Shown here: positions 45,093-54,880 of the stretch, piece by piece
How the letters are laid out: each line of letters starts with the position of its first letter
Position numbering within the stretch: the first letter of the stretch is position 1
Assembly (NCBI GenBank): GCA_020635015.1
Contig: JACKAP010000002.1
Location: 620,001 to 684,000 of the forward strand
From: Calditrichia bacterium
GTDB taxonomy: Bacteria > Calditrichota > Calditrichia > RBG-13-44-9 > J075
Reading direction: 5' to 3'
DNA length: 64,000 nucleotides
Made by a program: the position numbers and the translations under genes
The notes under the pieces: model-generated
Database searches by the model: none
The model's input: only the letters and a program-made list of their open reading frames with translations
What the model was told of the DNA's origin: nothing

Positions 45093-46079
45093 ATGCTCTC
45101 AACATACATGTCCCGCCGCCCGGTGCAAATTGCCCTGGCATTAGGCACGATTTATCTCATTTGGGGTTCCACCTACCTGGGCATCCGCTTCGCCATCGAG
45201 ACGCTGCCGCCCTACCTGATGTCCGGCACCCGCTTCATCCTGGCCGGAACGCTGCTCTATGGCTGGTCGCGCTGGCGCGGAGCAACGGCCCCCACTGCCC
45301 GTCACTGGCGCAGCGCCGCGGTCATCGGCGGGCTGATGCTGCTGGGCGGCAATGGCAGCGTGGCCTGGGCAGAGCAACGGGTGCCATCCGGCATCGCCGC
45401 GCTGGTGATTGCCACGGTGCCGCTGTGGATCGTGCTGCTGGCCTGGCTATGGCAAAAAGGCGCCCGTCCCGGCTTGCGGGTGGTAGCAGGGCTGGGATTG
45501 GGTTTCGCCGGTATCTTTTTGCTGGTCAACCAGGGGCCGGGCGCCGGAGAGGCGGCGCTGGATACGACGGGTATTCTCGTGCTGCTGCTGGCGGCGCTCT
45601 CCTGGGCAATCGGTTCGCTCTACTCCCGTACCGCCCCCCAGCCCGGGCAGCCCCTGCTGGCGGTGGCGATGCAGATGCTGGCCGGAGGAATCTTCCTGGT
45701 GCTGGCCGGCAGCGCCGGCGGCGAATGGCAACTGCTGCAGCCGGCGGCGATCAGCGGGAAATCGCTGCTGGCCTGGGCCTACCTGCTGGTGTTCGGTTCG
45801 ATGCTCGGCTTTAGCTGTTACATCTGGCTATTGCGGGTGGCCCCTCCGGAACAGGCGGCTTCCTATGCCTACGTCAATCCAGTGGTGGCGGTATTTCTCG
45901 GCTGGTTCCTGGCGGATGAGGTCCTCACCTGGCAAACCCTCCTGGCCAGCGCAGTGATCATCACCGCAGTGATTTTGCTGACGCGCCGGAAGCAGGCCGC
46001 AAAGGCGGCGCCGCAGGGCGACGAAACCAGACCGGAGACGGCGGCGGTACTGCAGACGGAATCGATCCAGCAAACCTGA
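45093..46079 (+). CDS. EamA-family (DMT) exporter
   Basis: 328 residues, ten transmembrane helices formed by two EamA repeats: first WGSTYLGIRFAIETLPPYLMSGTRF...NGSVAWAEQRVPSGIAALV, second LLLAALSWAIGSLYSRTAP...YVNPVVAVFLGWFLADEVL. These match the RhtA/YedA-like drug/metabolite transporters that export amino acids or other metabolites. The start may be ATG 45093 or 45108; neither has a strong ribosome site. The tail after helix ten is polar and variable. Confidence 0.9.
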   Translation: MLSTYMSRRPVQIALALGTIYLIWGSTYLGIRFAIETLPPYLMSGTRFILAGTLLYGWSRWRGATAPTARHWRSAAVIGGLMLLGGNGSVAWAEQRVPSGIAALVIATVPLWIVLLAWLWQKGARPGLRVVAGLGLGFAGIFLLVNQGPGAGEAALDTTGILVLLLAALSWAIGSLYSRTAPQPGQPLLAVAMQMLAGGIFLVLAGSAGGEWQLLQPAAISGKSLLAWAYLLVFGSMLGFSCYIWLLRVAPPEQAASYAYVNPVVAVFLGWFLADEVLTWQTLLASAVIITAVILLTRRKQAAKAAPQGDETRPETAAVLQTESIQQT

Positions 46080-46138
46080 CGGCTTCTGCATGCCGGTCAT
46101 GAGGAGGTTATTGCGAGTTTGAGGGAGATTTGAAGAAA

Positions 46139-46297
46139 AAATTGTCCACGGATTACACGGATTTAAACTGATTTTTTGTGAATGGGTGTATGGGTGAATG
46201 GGTGTATGGGTAAAGACTGATATTGTAAACACTTAACCCCATACACTCATTCACCCATTCACCCATTCTCAGGTATTTTCGCAATAATCCGTGGACA
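46139..46297. repeat. Nested double palindrome (ACACGGAT outside, GGGTGTAT inside)
   Basis: The outer arms are TTGTCCACGGATTACACGG (46142-46160) and AATAATCCGTGGACAA (46282-46297). Inside them sits a separate hairpin of GGGTGTAT/GGGTGAAT words (46180-46213) and their complement (46234-46267). Two repeat families are thus nested. The element lies between the convergent exporter and thioredoxin-reductase genes. Confidence 0.8.
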
Positions 46298-46305
46298 AAA
46301 GAGCT

Positions 46306-47280
<975 letters not shown>

Positions 47281-47435
47281 AAATCGTCTCCTTTTTACTT
47301 CACATTCGTGCGCTTTTTGTTTATGTTTAGATGCCGGAGCGCTGCCGGGGATACATGGAATGTAAAAATTCGATACCCCGTGCGCCAGGTGTCTGTTATT
47401 TTATTGTTTGAGCGGTCACAATCGTTACTATCATA

Positions 47436-47493
47436 GATGCTGGATACTGGATGCTGGATAAAAACTTTGATCCAGCATCCAGTATCCAGCATC
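47436..47493. repeat. Perfect 24-bp hairpin of GATGCTGGATACTGG words
   Basis: The left arm (47436-47459) and right arm (47470-47493) are exact reverse complements with a 10-base loop. Each arm is itself a tandem of CTGGATA/CTGGATG words. The complete match implies a recent origin or active gene conversion. Confidence 0.9.
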
Positions 47494-47534
47494 ATGAAAA
47501 AGTTATTATGATGCCCGTTTGGAGTATAATGAAT

Positions 47535-47612
47535 GAATCTGTCCCCGCCTTCGTCAAGACGGGGACAGATTTACGAAGCGTCCAGCGAGAAAATCAGGGG
47601 CGGTTGCGCAGC
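47535..47612. repeat. CAACCGCCCCTG...CTGTCCCCGCC element, copy 2 (inverted)
   Basis: In reverse complement it carries CGCAACCGCCCCTGATT, CTCGCTGGACGCTTCG and AATCTGTCCCCG, as at 23027..23155, including a small CCCCGCCTT/AAGACGGGG hairpin. It ends 30 bases before the DUF58 gene. Confidence 0.75.
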
Positions 47613-47641
47613 CGTTCCCATCACACAAAACCGGATCGAAC

Positions 47642-48559
47642 ATGCCCAAGAATCAACAGCAAAAAGACGCCCAAAACTACCTCCTGCCCGAGGTGGTCTC
47701 CAAGATCAAGAACCTGGAGCTCATTGCCCGCTTTATCGTAGAAGGTTTTCTGGTGGGCTTGCACAAGAGCCCGTTTCACGGTTTCAGCGTGGAATTTTCC
47801 GAACACCGCCAGTACATGCCGGGCGATAATATCCGCGACATCGATTGGAAGGTCTACGGGCGCACCGATCGTTACTATATCAAACAATACGAAGAAGAGA
47901 CCAATCTAAAAGCTCACATCCTGGTGGATATTTCCGGCTCGATGGGCTACAGCAGCCATGCCATCAGCAAGATCCAGTACGCCCGCTACCTCGCCGCTGC
48001 TTTCAGCTACCTGCTGCTGAAGCAGCGCGATGCGGTGGGCGTCACCCTCTTTTCCGATAAAATCCATCGCCACCTCCCACCTAAATCGACCAACTCATAC
48101 ATCAAATTCCTGCTGAAAGAACTTGACCGGGCCACCCCGCAGCAATCCTCCACCGCGGTCAGCCAGACCCTGCACACCCTGGCGGAAAAAGTCAAACGCC
48201 CCGGGCTGGTGATCCTGCTCTCCGAGTTCCTCTACGAAGATGCCGACAAGATCCTCGAGGGTCTGCGCCATTTCCGTTATTACAATCACGAGGTGCTGGT
48301 GTTTAATATTCTCGACCCCAACGATCGCTTTTTTGATTTCAGCGATGAGGCCACCTTCGTGGATATGGAGACTGGAGAAGAACTGAAAACCCAGCCTTTC
48401 CTGATCAAACAAAGCTACCGCAAGCTGGTCGACTCGTTTTACGAAGAATTGCGCAACGAGTGTTATCGCATGCAGGTCGATTTCCAGAATGTGCTCACCA
48501 CCGACAGTTTTGACAAGGCGCTGATGCGGTATTTGATCAAGCGGAAGCAATTGTACTAA
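47642..48559 (+). CDS. DUF58-domain protein
   Basis: 305 residues. The conserved block EFSEHRQYMPGDNIRDIDWKVYGRTDRYYIKQYEEE is the hallmark of DUF58. It is followed by a von Willebrand A-like region with the MIDAS-type motif DISGSMGY and LVILLSEFLYED. These proteins normally sit in operons with a MoxR AAA+ ATPase and VWA/BatA-B membrane proteins, where they assist maturation of complexes. Here no MoxR gene is adjacent, so it is an orphan member or its partners lie elsewhere. Confidence 0.9.
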   Translation: MPKNQQQKDAQNYLLPEVVSKIKNLELIARFIVEGFLVGLHKSPFHGFSVEFSEHRQYMPGDNIRDIDWKVYGRTDRYYIKQYEEETNLKAHILVDISGSMGYSSHAISKIQYARYLAAAFSYLLLKQRDAVGVTLFSDKIHRHLPPKSTNSYIKFLLKELDRATPQQSSTAVSQTLHTLAEKVKRPGLVILLSEFLYEDADKILEGLRHFRYYNHEVLVFNILDPNDRFFDFSDEATFVDMETGEELKTQPFLIKQSYRKLVDSFYEELRNECYRMQVDFQNVLTTDSFDKALMRYLIKRKQLY

Positions 48560-48583
48560 CAGCAACAATAGCCAGGAAATTCC

Positions 48584-51500
48584 ATGAAACAGATACCCGC
48601 ATCGTCAAATTGGTTTTGGAGATTTTGGTTAAGCGTAACGTTGCTGCTCGCGCCGTTGCAGGCCCAGGAGCATTACTTCTCTGCGGAGATGTGGCGGGAG
48701 GCGGGATTTCCGTATGTGCAGAACTTCGGTCCTAAAACTTATGGGGAAAATCCCCAAAATTGGGGCATTATCCAGGACGAGCGCGGAATCATGTATTTTG
48801 GCAATACCCACGGAGTGCTGATCTTTGACGGCATCTCCTGGCAACTGGTGCAGATTGCCAATGACTATGTGGTGCGCTCTCTCTGCCTCAGCAATGGCAC
48901 CGTCTATGTCGGCGGCCAGAACGAATTGGGCTACCTGGAAACCGGAGCCGATGGCCGCTACCACTATGTTTCTCTCATCGACCAGTTGCCGGAGAGCGAG
49001 CGGGATTTCAAGGATGTATGGCGCACAGTGGCCTCCGGGGATACCATCTATTTCCAGGCCACCCGCCATCTTTTCCGCCTGGCAGGCGGTGAATTCCGGA
49101 TCTGGCATTCATCGACTCGCTTCAACCGGGTGGCTGCTCTGTTCAACCGGGTTTATATCGGCGAAGAGGGCACCGGTCTGCTGGAGATTCGCAAGGATTC
49201 CCTGCAACTGGCTCCCGGGGGAGAAGCGCTCAGCGACAAGCGCATTTATGTGATGCTCCCCTACCCTGCCGATGCGTCGAGCGGCGCTGCCCCGCAGCTG
49301 CTGATCGGCACCACCCTGAATGGGCTGTACCGCTATGACCGGATTCAGGTGACCCCCTTCCCCACCGCGATCGACAACTTGCTGAAAGAAAATCGCCTGT
49401 TTCACGGCGCCTCCCTGCCCCACGGCCTCTTCGCCCTGGGCATGCTCAGCGGCGGGGTGGCGGTGATCGATCGCGAGGGCCGGCTCTGCCAGATGATCGA
49501 TGCCGCTGCCGGATTGCGCGATGAGCGGGTCTACCACCTGGCTGCCGACCGGGAAGGTGCGCTCTGGCTGGCGCTGAATAACGGCATCGCCCGGGTGGCA
49601 ATGCCCGCGCCCCTTACCCGCTTCTCCGCCGATGCCGGGATCACCAGCATCGTGGAATCGGTGATCCGCTATCGGGGGCGGCTTTATATCGGCACCCACC
49701 TCGGGGTATACGAACTCGATACCGCCAATGGCCCTCCGGCGATGTTCAAACCGGTGCCGGGCTACACCTCTTTCGCCTGGGGACTGGTCGAAGCCGGCGG
49801 CGATCTGCTGGCGGCCGGCGACCAGGTGTACCGCATCGAAGGCGGCCGGGCTATTCCCATTGCCTCCGGCTGGGTGAGCACCCGTACCATCTACAAATCA
49901 CGGCTCGATCCCAACCGGGTATATGTAGGACTCACCGACGGGCTGGCGGCGCTGCAGCTTGAGAACGGCCGCTGGCAAGACCTGGGCCGGCTGGAAGGGG
50001 TCAGCGAATTGATCTTCGGCATCACCGAGGATGACAAAGGCAACCTCTGGCTGGGCACCCAGTACGCCGGGGTGATCAAAGCAACAACGCCAGCAGCGGT
50101 TCAAGACGGCGGCACCCGGAAACTGACCGCCGGTATTACCCGCTACGGCACCACCCAGGGCCTGCCCGAGCTGCAAATATCGCCGGCGATGGCTAACGGC
50201 AAGCTTTATTTTGCCACCACTCAAGGGATCAAACACTTTGATCCCCAGCGGGAACGATTTTACCCCGATTCCACCTTCGGCACTGCCTTTGCCGACAGCA
50301 GCGGGTACGTCTACAGCCTGCGGGAAGATGCAAAACATAATGTCTGGATCATCGCCGGGGGGAAGCGCTACCAGATCAACGGCCGGGCGGTGCCGCAGCC
50401 CGGCGGCGGCTATCGCTGGGAGGATACCCCCTTCCGGCAGATCTACGACCTGGGAGAGGTCTTCACCATTTACCCGGAACCTGACGGCACGGTATGGTTC
50501 GGCGGCTCGGAAGGCCTGGCCCGATATACCCCGGCAATCCCAAAAGACTATAATCTCGACTACTCAGCGGTCATCCGCCGGGTGACCGCGACCCGCCGCG
50601 ATTCACTGATCTTTGACGGCATTGCACCGGTAAGCGACCGGCCGGAGCTGCCCTACCGCGACCACTCCCTGCGCTTCGAGTTTGCTGCCCTGAGCTACGA
50701 CGACATCGGCAGCAACCGCTATCAATTCATGCTCGAAGGCTTTGACAGCGACTGGTCGAATTGGACCGACGAAACCAAGAAAGATTACACCGGCCTTTCC
50801 GAGGGAGACTATACCTTCCGGGTGCGGGCGCAGAATATTTACCATCACCTCAGCGGAGAAGCCCGCTTCGACCTGACCATCCGCCCCCCCTGGTACCGTT
50901 CCTGGTGGGCATACTTGCTCTACACCCTGGCCGGAGGCGGGCTGGTGGCGGGACTGATCCAACTGCGGGTGCGCCAACTGGAGCGCAAGAGTCATGAGCT
51001 GGAGCAACTGGTCGCCGAGCGCACCGCCGAGGTGGTGGAGCAGCGCAACCGCCTGAAGCTGCAGTCGGAGAAGCTGGCGGAACTGGACCAGTTGAAGTCG
51101 CGCTTCTTTGCCAACATCTCCCACGAGTTCCGTACTCCGCTCACCCTGATTTTGGGAGTGCTGGATAAATTCGTCTCCCGGGAAAATCAGCCGGATGACC
51201 AAAAAGATTATTCGATCATGCACCGCAACGCCCGGAGGCTGCTGCGCCTGATCAATCAGTTGCTGGAGCTCTCCCGCCTGGAAGCCGGCAGTGCCCGCCT
51301 TCGCGCCGCCCGCCGGGATATCGTAACCTTCCTGCGGCGGCTGGCGGTTTCCTTCAGCTCGATGGCAGAACAAAAAGACATTGCCCTGACCTTCAACGGA
51401 ACGCCGCTGACTGCCGAACGGGGTGACCCGGCCATCTTCGCCTATTTCGATAGCGACAAGCTGGAGAAAGTCTTTTATAATCTGCTCTCCAATGCCTGCA

Positions 51501-52696
51501 AATTTACCCCGGCCGGCGGTTCGGTGCGGATCACCATGGGAGTGGACAGCGGGGCGGAAGCGGCCGGGAAGGTGGAGATTCAGGTCGCCAACAGCGGCCC
51601 GGGCATCGCGGCCGAAAAACTGCCCTATATTTTTGACCGCTTTTACCAGGCGGAAGATGATGGCGGCGCGGCGTACGAAGGCACCGGCATCGGACTGGCG
51701 CTGGTGAAGGAACTGGTAGCGCTGCATCATGGCACGGTGCAGGCGGAGAGCGTGCCGGGGACGGAGACGGTATTCCGGGTGACGCTTCCCCTGGGGCGGG
51801 CCCATCTCAGCGACGAGCACATTATCGAAGCGCCGGTGATGCCGGAAGCGGATGCCATCGAGCCCACGCCGGAAGCAGCCGTTTCTGAGCCCGAAGCTGC
51901 AGCCGCTGCCCCAACAAGCACGGATGCTTCCGCCGATGACGAGGAGACCCTGGTACTGGTGGTGGAGGATCATCCCGATCTGCGCGATTTCATCCGTGAG
52001 CACCTTGCCGGAACATACACCATCCTGGAAGCGGAAAACGGCGCCGCCGGGTTGGCAACGGCTGAAGCGCATATCCCCGACCTGGTGATCAGCGATATCA
52101 TGATGCCGGAGATGAATGGCTACGACCTCTGCGCCGCGCTGAAAAGCAATGTCAAGACCAGTCACATCCCGGTGATCCTCCTCACCGCCAAGGCGGGCAC
52201 CGAAGACAAGCTGGAGGGCCTGGAAACCGGGGCGGACGACTACCTGGTCAAGCCCTTCGATCCCCGGGAATTAAAAACCCGGGTAGCCAATCTGATCCGC
52301 CTGCGCGCCCAACTGCGCGAGAAATTCAGCACCGAAATGCTGCTGAAGCCCGGCAAGGTGTCAGTGCCCTCCACCCAGCAGGTCTTCCTGGAGCGCCTCA
52401 AGGAAATTACCGAAGCCCACCTGGCAGAGGAGGATTTCAATGTGGAGATGCTCGGCCGGGAGCTGGGCATGAGCCGCGCCCAGGTGCACCGCAAGCTGAA
52501 AGCGATCAGCGGGCAGTCGGCCAGCGAATTTATCCGCACCTTCCGCCTGCAGCGCGCTGCCGAACTCCTGCTGCAGGACGCCGGCAACATCGCCGAGATC
52601 GCTTACATGGTCGGGTTTAACAGCCAGGCGTATTTTACCCGCTCGTTTCAGGAACTGTTTGGGTGCTCACCGCGGGAGTATCGGAAGCAGCAGTGA
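48584..52696 (+). CDS. Hybrid two-component system protein (propeller sensor, kinase, receiver, AraC)
   Basis: 1370 residues. A signal peptide (to about QAQE, 27) leads into a periplasmic sensor made of Reg_prop beta-propeller repeats (about 50-650), a Y_Y_Y domain (about 685-765: YRDHSLRFEFAALSYDD...YTFRVRAQN) and one transmembrane helix (about 777-797). The cytoplasmic half has HisKA NISHEFRTPL (His about 848), the ATPase domain (NLLSNACKFTP, GTGIGLALVKE), a receiver domain with Asp about 1170 (SDIMMPEMNGYDL) and an AraC-type DNA-binding end. This is the HTCS layout that controls polysaccharide-utilisation genes in Bacteroidetes. The pectate-lyase-like enzymes 6-15 kb away are possible targets. 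ATG 48584 follows CCAGGAA. Confidence 0.95.
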   Translation: MKQIPASSNWFWRFWLSVTLLLAPLQAQEHYFSAEMWREAGFPYVQNFGPKTYGENPQNWGIIQDERGIMYFGNTHGVLIFDGISWQLVQIANDYVVRSLCLSNGTVYVGGQNELGYLETGADGRYHYVSLIDQLPESERDFKDVWRTVASGDTIYFQATRHLFRLAGGEFRIWHSSTRFNRVAALFNRVYIGEEGTGLLEIRKDSLQLAPGGEALSDKRIYVMLPYPADASSGAAPQLLIGTTLNGLYRYDRIQVTPFPTAIDNLLKENRLFHGASLPHGLFALGMLSGGVAVIDREGRLCQMIDAAAGLRDERVYHLAADREGALWLALNNGIARVAMPAPLTRFSADAGITSIVESVIRYRGRLYIGTHLGVYELDTANGPPAMFKPVPGYTSFAWGLVEAGGDLLAAGDQVYRIEGGRAIPIASGWVSTRTIYKSRLDPNRVYVGLTDGLAALQLENGRWQDLGRLEGVSELIFGITEDDKGNLWLGTQYAGVIKATTPAAVQDGGTRKLTAGITRYGTTQGLPELQISPAMANGKLYFATTQGIKHFDPQRERFYPDSTFGTAFADSSGYVYSLREDAKHNVWIIAGGKRYQINGRAVPQPGGGYRWEDTPFRQIYDLGEVFTIYPEPDGTVWFGGSEGLARYTPAIPKDYNLDYSAVIRRVTATRRDSLIFDGIAPVSDRPELPYRDHSLRFEFAALSYDDIGSNRYQFMLEGFDSDWSNWTDETKKDYTGLSEGDYTFRVRAQNIYHHLSGEARFDLTIRPPWYRSWWAYLLYTLAGGGLVAGLIQLRVRQLERKSHELEQLVAERTAEVVEQRNRLKLQSEKLAELDQLKSRFFANISHEFRTPLTLILGVLDKFVSRENQPDDQKDYSIMHRNARRLLRLINQLLELSRLEAGSARLRAARRDIVTFLRRLAVSFSSMAEQKDIALTFNGTPLTAERGDPAIFAYFDSDKLEKVFYNLLSNACKFTPAGGSVRITMGVDSGAEAAGKVEIQVANSGPGIAAEKLPYIFDRFYQAEDDGGAAYEGTGIGLALVKELVALHHGTVQAESVPGTETVFRVTLPLGRAHLSDEHIIEAPVMPEADAIEPTPEAAVSEPEAAAAAPTSTDASADDEETLVLVVEDHPDLRDFIREHLAGTYTILEAENGAAGLATAEAHIPDLVISDIMMPEMNGYDLCAALKSNVKTSHIPVILLTAKAGTEDKLEGLETGADDYLVKPFDPRELKTRVANLIRLRAQLREKFSTEMLLKPGKVSVPSTQQVFLERLKEITEAHLAEEDFNVEMLGRELGMSRAQVHRKLKAISGQSASEFIRTFRLQRAAELLLQDAGNIAEIAYMVGFNSQAYFTRSFQELFGCSPREYRKQQ

Positions 52697-52824
52697 TCGC
52701 AGCGGTGCTGGCGAGATGTCAACACACCCGAATCTGGGATATGGCTAACCGCTACGCTTTGAATCTTTTAACAATAGACCTTATTACAAGCTAAACCATT
52801 GAATAATTTGAAGAAAGGAATAGG

Positions 52825-52955
52825 GTGTCATTTCGAACCCTGCAGTTTAGGGTGAGAAATCTGTCGCTGCAAAAAGCTGAAGGTGCCGATTGGTTCAAAT
52901 CGGGCGCAAAAATAGATTTCTTTCCGATAGCCATCGGAACTTACGAAATGACACG
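52825..52955. repeat. CATTTCGAA palindromic element, full copy
   Basis: Ends are GTGTCATTTCGAA and TACGAAATGACAC; inside are GTGAGAAATCTGTC and ATAGATTTCTTTCCGATAG. This is a dispersed palindromic family related to the half copies at 56230..56320 and 63061..63149. In the rest of the 52697-53075 gap, 53025-53052 matches a piece (GATCGCTTCCAACGTAAC) of the other family, CATTGCGAG. Confidence 0.8.
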
Positions 52956-53075
52956 ATTCAGTAAAAACAATAACATAAGCAGCCATAAGGTCTAATGTAA
53001 CTGATGTTACGCAGTGATTTGCCCCGATGATCGCTTCCAACGTAACTGCTAACCTGCATGCAATTCAAATCGAAA

Positions 53076-54728
53076 CTACCGCTCCCGCCAGTACACCGCG
53101 TCGATCAGGGTGAGGTGGCGGTCACGGTTGTAGGTATGCACCCCTTTGATGCGCGCTTCCCAGGGTTCGTAGGAGGCGCTCTCTTCCTCCCGGTAACGCT
53201 GTTCATTAAGCTCAACGATCCGGTTTATTTTCAGGCCGTATCCGTAGCGCCGGGAGCAGTTTTGGGAAGGGCGGTAGATCTGGCCGTCCTGCAGAAAGAT
53301 CTTCCCCGCCGGGCGGGCGCTTTTGGTGTCGGAGACGATCGGATTCTGCGGATGGGGAGTCCAGTTACGGCTGAAGGGATGGTCGGCGTAGAACAGGAAC
53401 AGCTCATCCCAGGTGGATGCGCCTTCGTTCTCGGTGATGTTGACAAACATCCACCATTTGCCATCGTGAGAGAACAGGGTGGTGTCCACCGCCTTCACCC
53501 CTTCCATCAAATTATATTGAAATTCCCACTTGTGGGGGAATTCCACGCATTTATACAGCTCGATGGTTTTATTCTGGGAGGTCTCGGGGATCATATAATC
53601 TTCCCCTTCCCAATGGATCAAATAGGGATAGGACATGTGGTACGGCCGCTCGATAATGGTCTGTGGCGTGCCGTAATTACCCTGTTCGTCCATCGTCATC
53701 ACTGAAATGACCCCTTTTTTAGGATTATAGAGGGCTTCTTCGATAAAAATATAGTAGGTTCCGTCGCGGTGAAGCACAAAGGGATCGGCCCACAGCCGGT
53801 CTTTCGGAGGAAGCATCTTGCGATACGCGCGAAAATCGCGCGAGGGGGATTCCCCCAGGTGATAGAGCAGGATCCACTGGTGGAAATGCTTACGCTTGCT
53901 CAGCTTGTCGAATCCCTGGCGCAGCATGTGACGAGCCAGGGGCAGGAGCAGGCGACGATTCGTGGGGACGGGAAATGGCTTCCGGGAATTCGGCGCTGCC
54001 GGCGGGGACAATTGGTCAATCATGGCAAAAAATGGCTCTTCTCCCAGCTGATGCAGCTCCTTGAGACGCCGGGGCAGGAAGGAAACGCTCTTCCAGTAAT
54101 GCAGGCTGCGGTTGCGTTTGAAGGAATATTCGTTGGTGGAAGAATCCGAGTGGTAGATCACCCGGTGCTGCATCGCCTGCTCCCCAAGGATCAACAATTG
54201 CGCCCCGGTGGTCGGATGCTGTTCCAGCACCTCCCAGAAACCGAAGGGCTCAGCGTTGTCAGCGGGATTGGCGCTATGATGATAGGCCCAGACTCCGTAG
54301 CGGGCAGCGCGCAAAATTTCCCCGGTGAGCGGCACCGGACCGACCTTAAAAATGAGATCCAATTGATGGCGGCGGATCTGTTCGATCTCCTCCTCCCGGA
54401 AGGTGAGGGCGGATTTTCCTCCCGGCGGGTTCAGCGTGATTACCGTCGCCCGGGTAAGGAGGGGCTTGACATCGGTCAGGGTAAAGGGATTCAAGGGATT
54501 ATAGCGCTGATCTTCGAACTTTTCGAACATGCGGTACAGCAGACTTCCGAAATTTCCCGGAGCCTTGATACCCCAATTATCGGAAGTCTTTGCCGCGGGA
54601 TGTAAAATGACCAGGGCAAATTGAGCATAACCGCCCTGGCAAATTTTTTCCACCACCCGGTAGGCCCAGGCCGGAATTTGAAAACTGTCAATCAAAAGGC
54701 CGATTTTGAGCACTTGCTTATCCTTCAT
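53076..54728 (-). CDS. Formyltransferase-like / GINT1-like glycan enzyme
   Basis: 550 residues. Residues about 1-235 resemble a methionyl-tRNA-formyltransferase-like fold (IGLLIDSFQIPAWAYRVVEKI, LIFKVGPVPLTGEILRAARYGVWAYHHSAN). Residues about 290-550 match the propeller found at the N-terminus of plant glucosamine inositol-phosphorylceramide transferases (GINT1), here LWADPFVLHRDGTYYIFIEE, YPYLIHWEGEDYMIPETS and GKWWMFVN. Bacterial proteins with this pairing occur in polysaccharide clusters, and this gene ends such a cluster here. Activity is not established. Its first four residues (MKDK) are encoded by the end of an ATGAAGG repeat array. Confidence 0.75.
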   Translation of the reverse strand: MKDKQVLKIGLLIDSFQIPAWAYRVVEKICQGGYAQFALVILHPAAKTSDNWGIKAPGNFGSLLYRMFEKFEDQRYNPLNPFTLTDVKPLLTRATVITLNPPGGKSALTFREEEIEQIRRHQLDLIFKVGPVPLTGEILRAARYGVWAYHHSANPADNAEPFGFWEVLEQHPTTGAQLLILGEQAMQHRVIYHSDSSTNEYSFKRNRSLHYWKSVSFLPRRLKELHQLGEEPFFAMIDQLSPPAAPNSRKPFPVPTNRRLLLPLARHMLRQGFDKLSKRKHFHQWILLYHLGESPSRDFRAYRKMLPPKDRLWADPFVLHRDGTYYIFIEEALYNPKKGVISVMTMDEQGNYGTPQTIIERPYHMSYPYLIHWEGEDYMIPETSQNKTIELYKCVEFPHKWEFQYNLMEGVKAVDTTLFSHDGKWWMFVNITENEGASTWDELFLFYADHPFSRNWTPHPQNPIVSDTKSARPAGKIFLQDGQIYRPSQNCSRRYGYGLKINRIVELNEQRYREEESASYEPWEARIKGVHTYNRDRHLTLIDAVYWRER

Positions 54729-54846
54729 CCTTATATCCTTTATCCTTCATCCTTTATCCTTCATCCTTCCCCCTTCATCCTTCATCCTTCATCCTTCATC
54801 CTTCATCCTTCCCCCTTCATCCTTCCCCCTTCATCCTTATTCCTTA
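54717..54846. repeat. ATGAAGG/ATAAAGG heptamer array overlapping a start codon
   Basis: About 15 tandem words of CCTTCAT, CCTTTAT and CCTTCCC on the plus strand, i.e. GGATGAA and GGATAAA on the coding strand of the gene at 53076..54728. It supplies that gene's ATG and the next three codons, and would also provide a string of G-rich potential ribosome sites. No complementary arm is visible nearby. Confidence 0.75.
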
Positions 54847-54880
54847 TTCCCCTCCATCCACCTCTCGCGCCCAAAATAAG

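Noticed and set aside
50603..52165. 520-codon minus-strand frame
   Set aside because: Antisense to the HTCS gene, no domains, no ribosome site.
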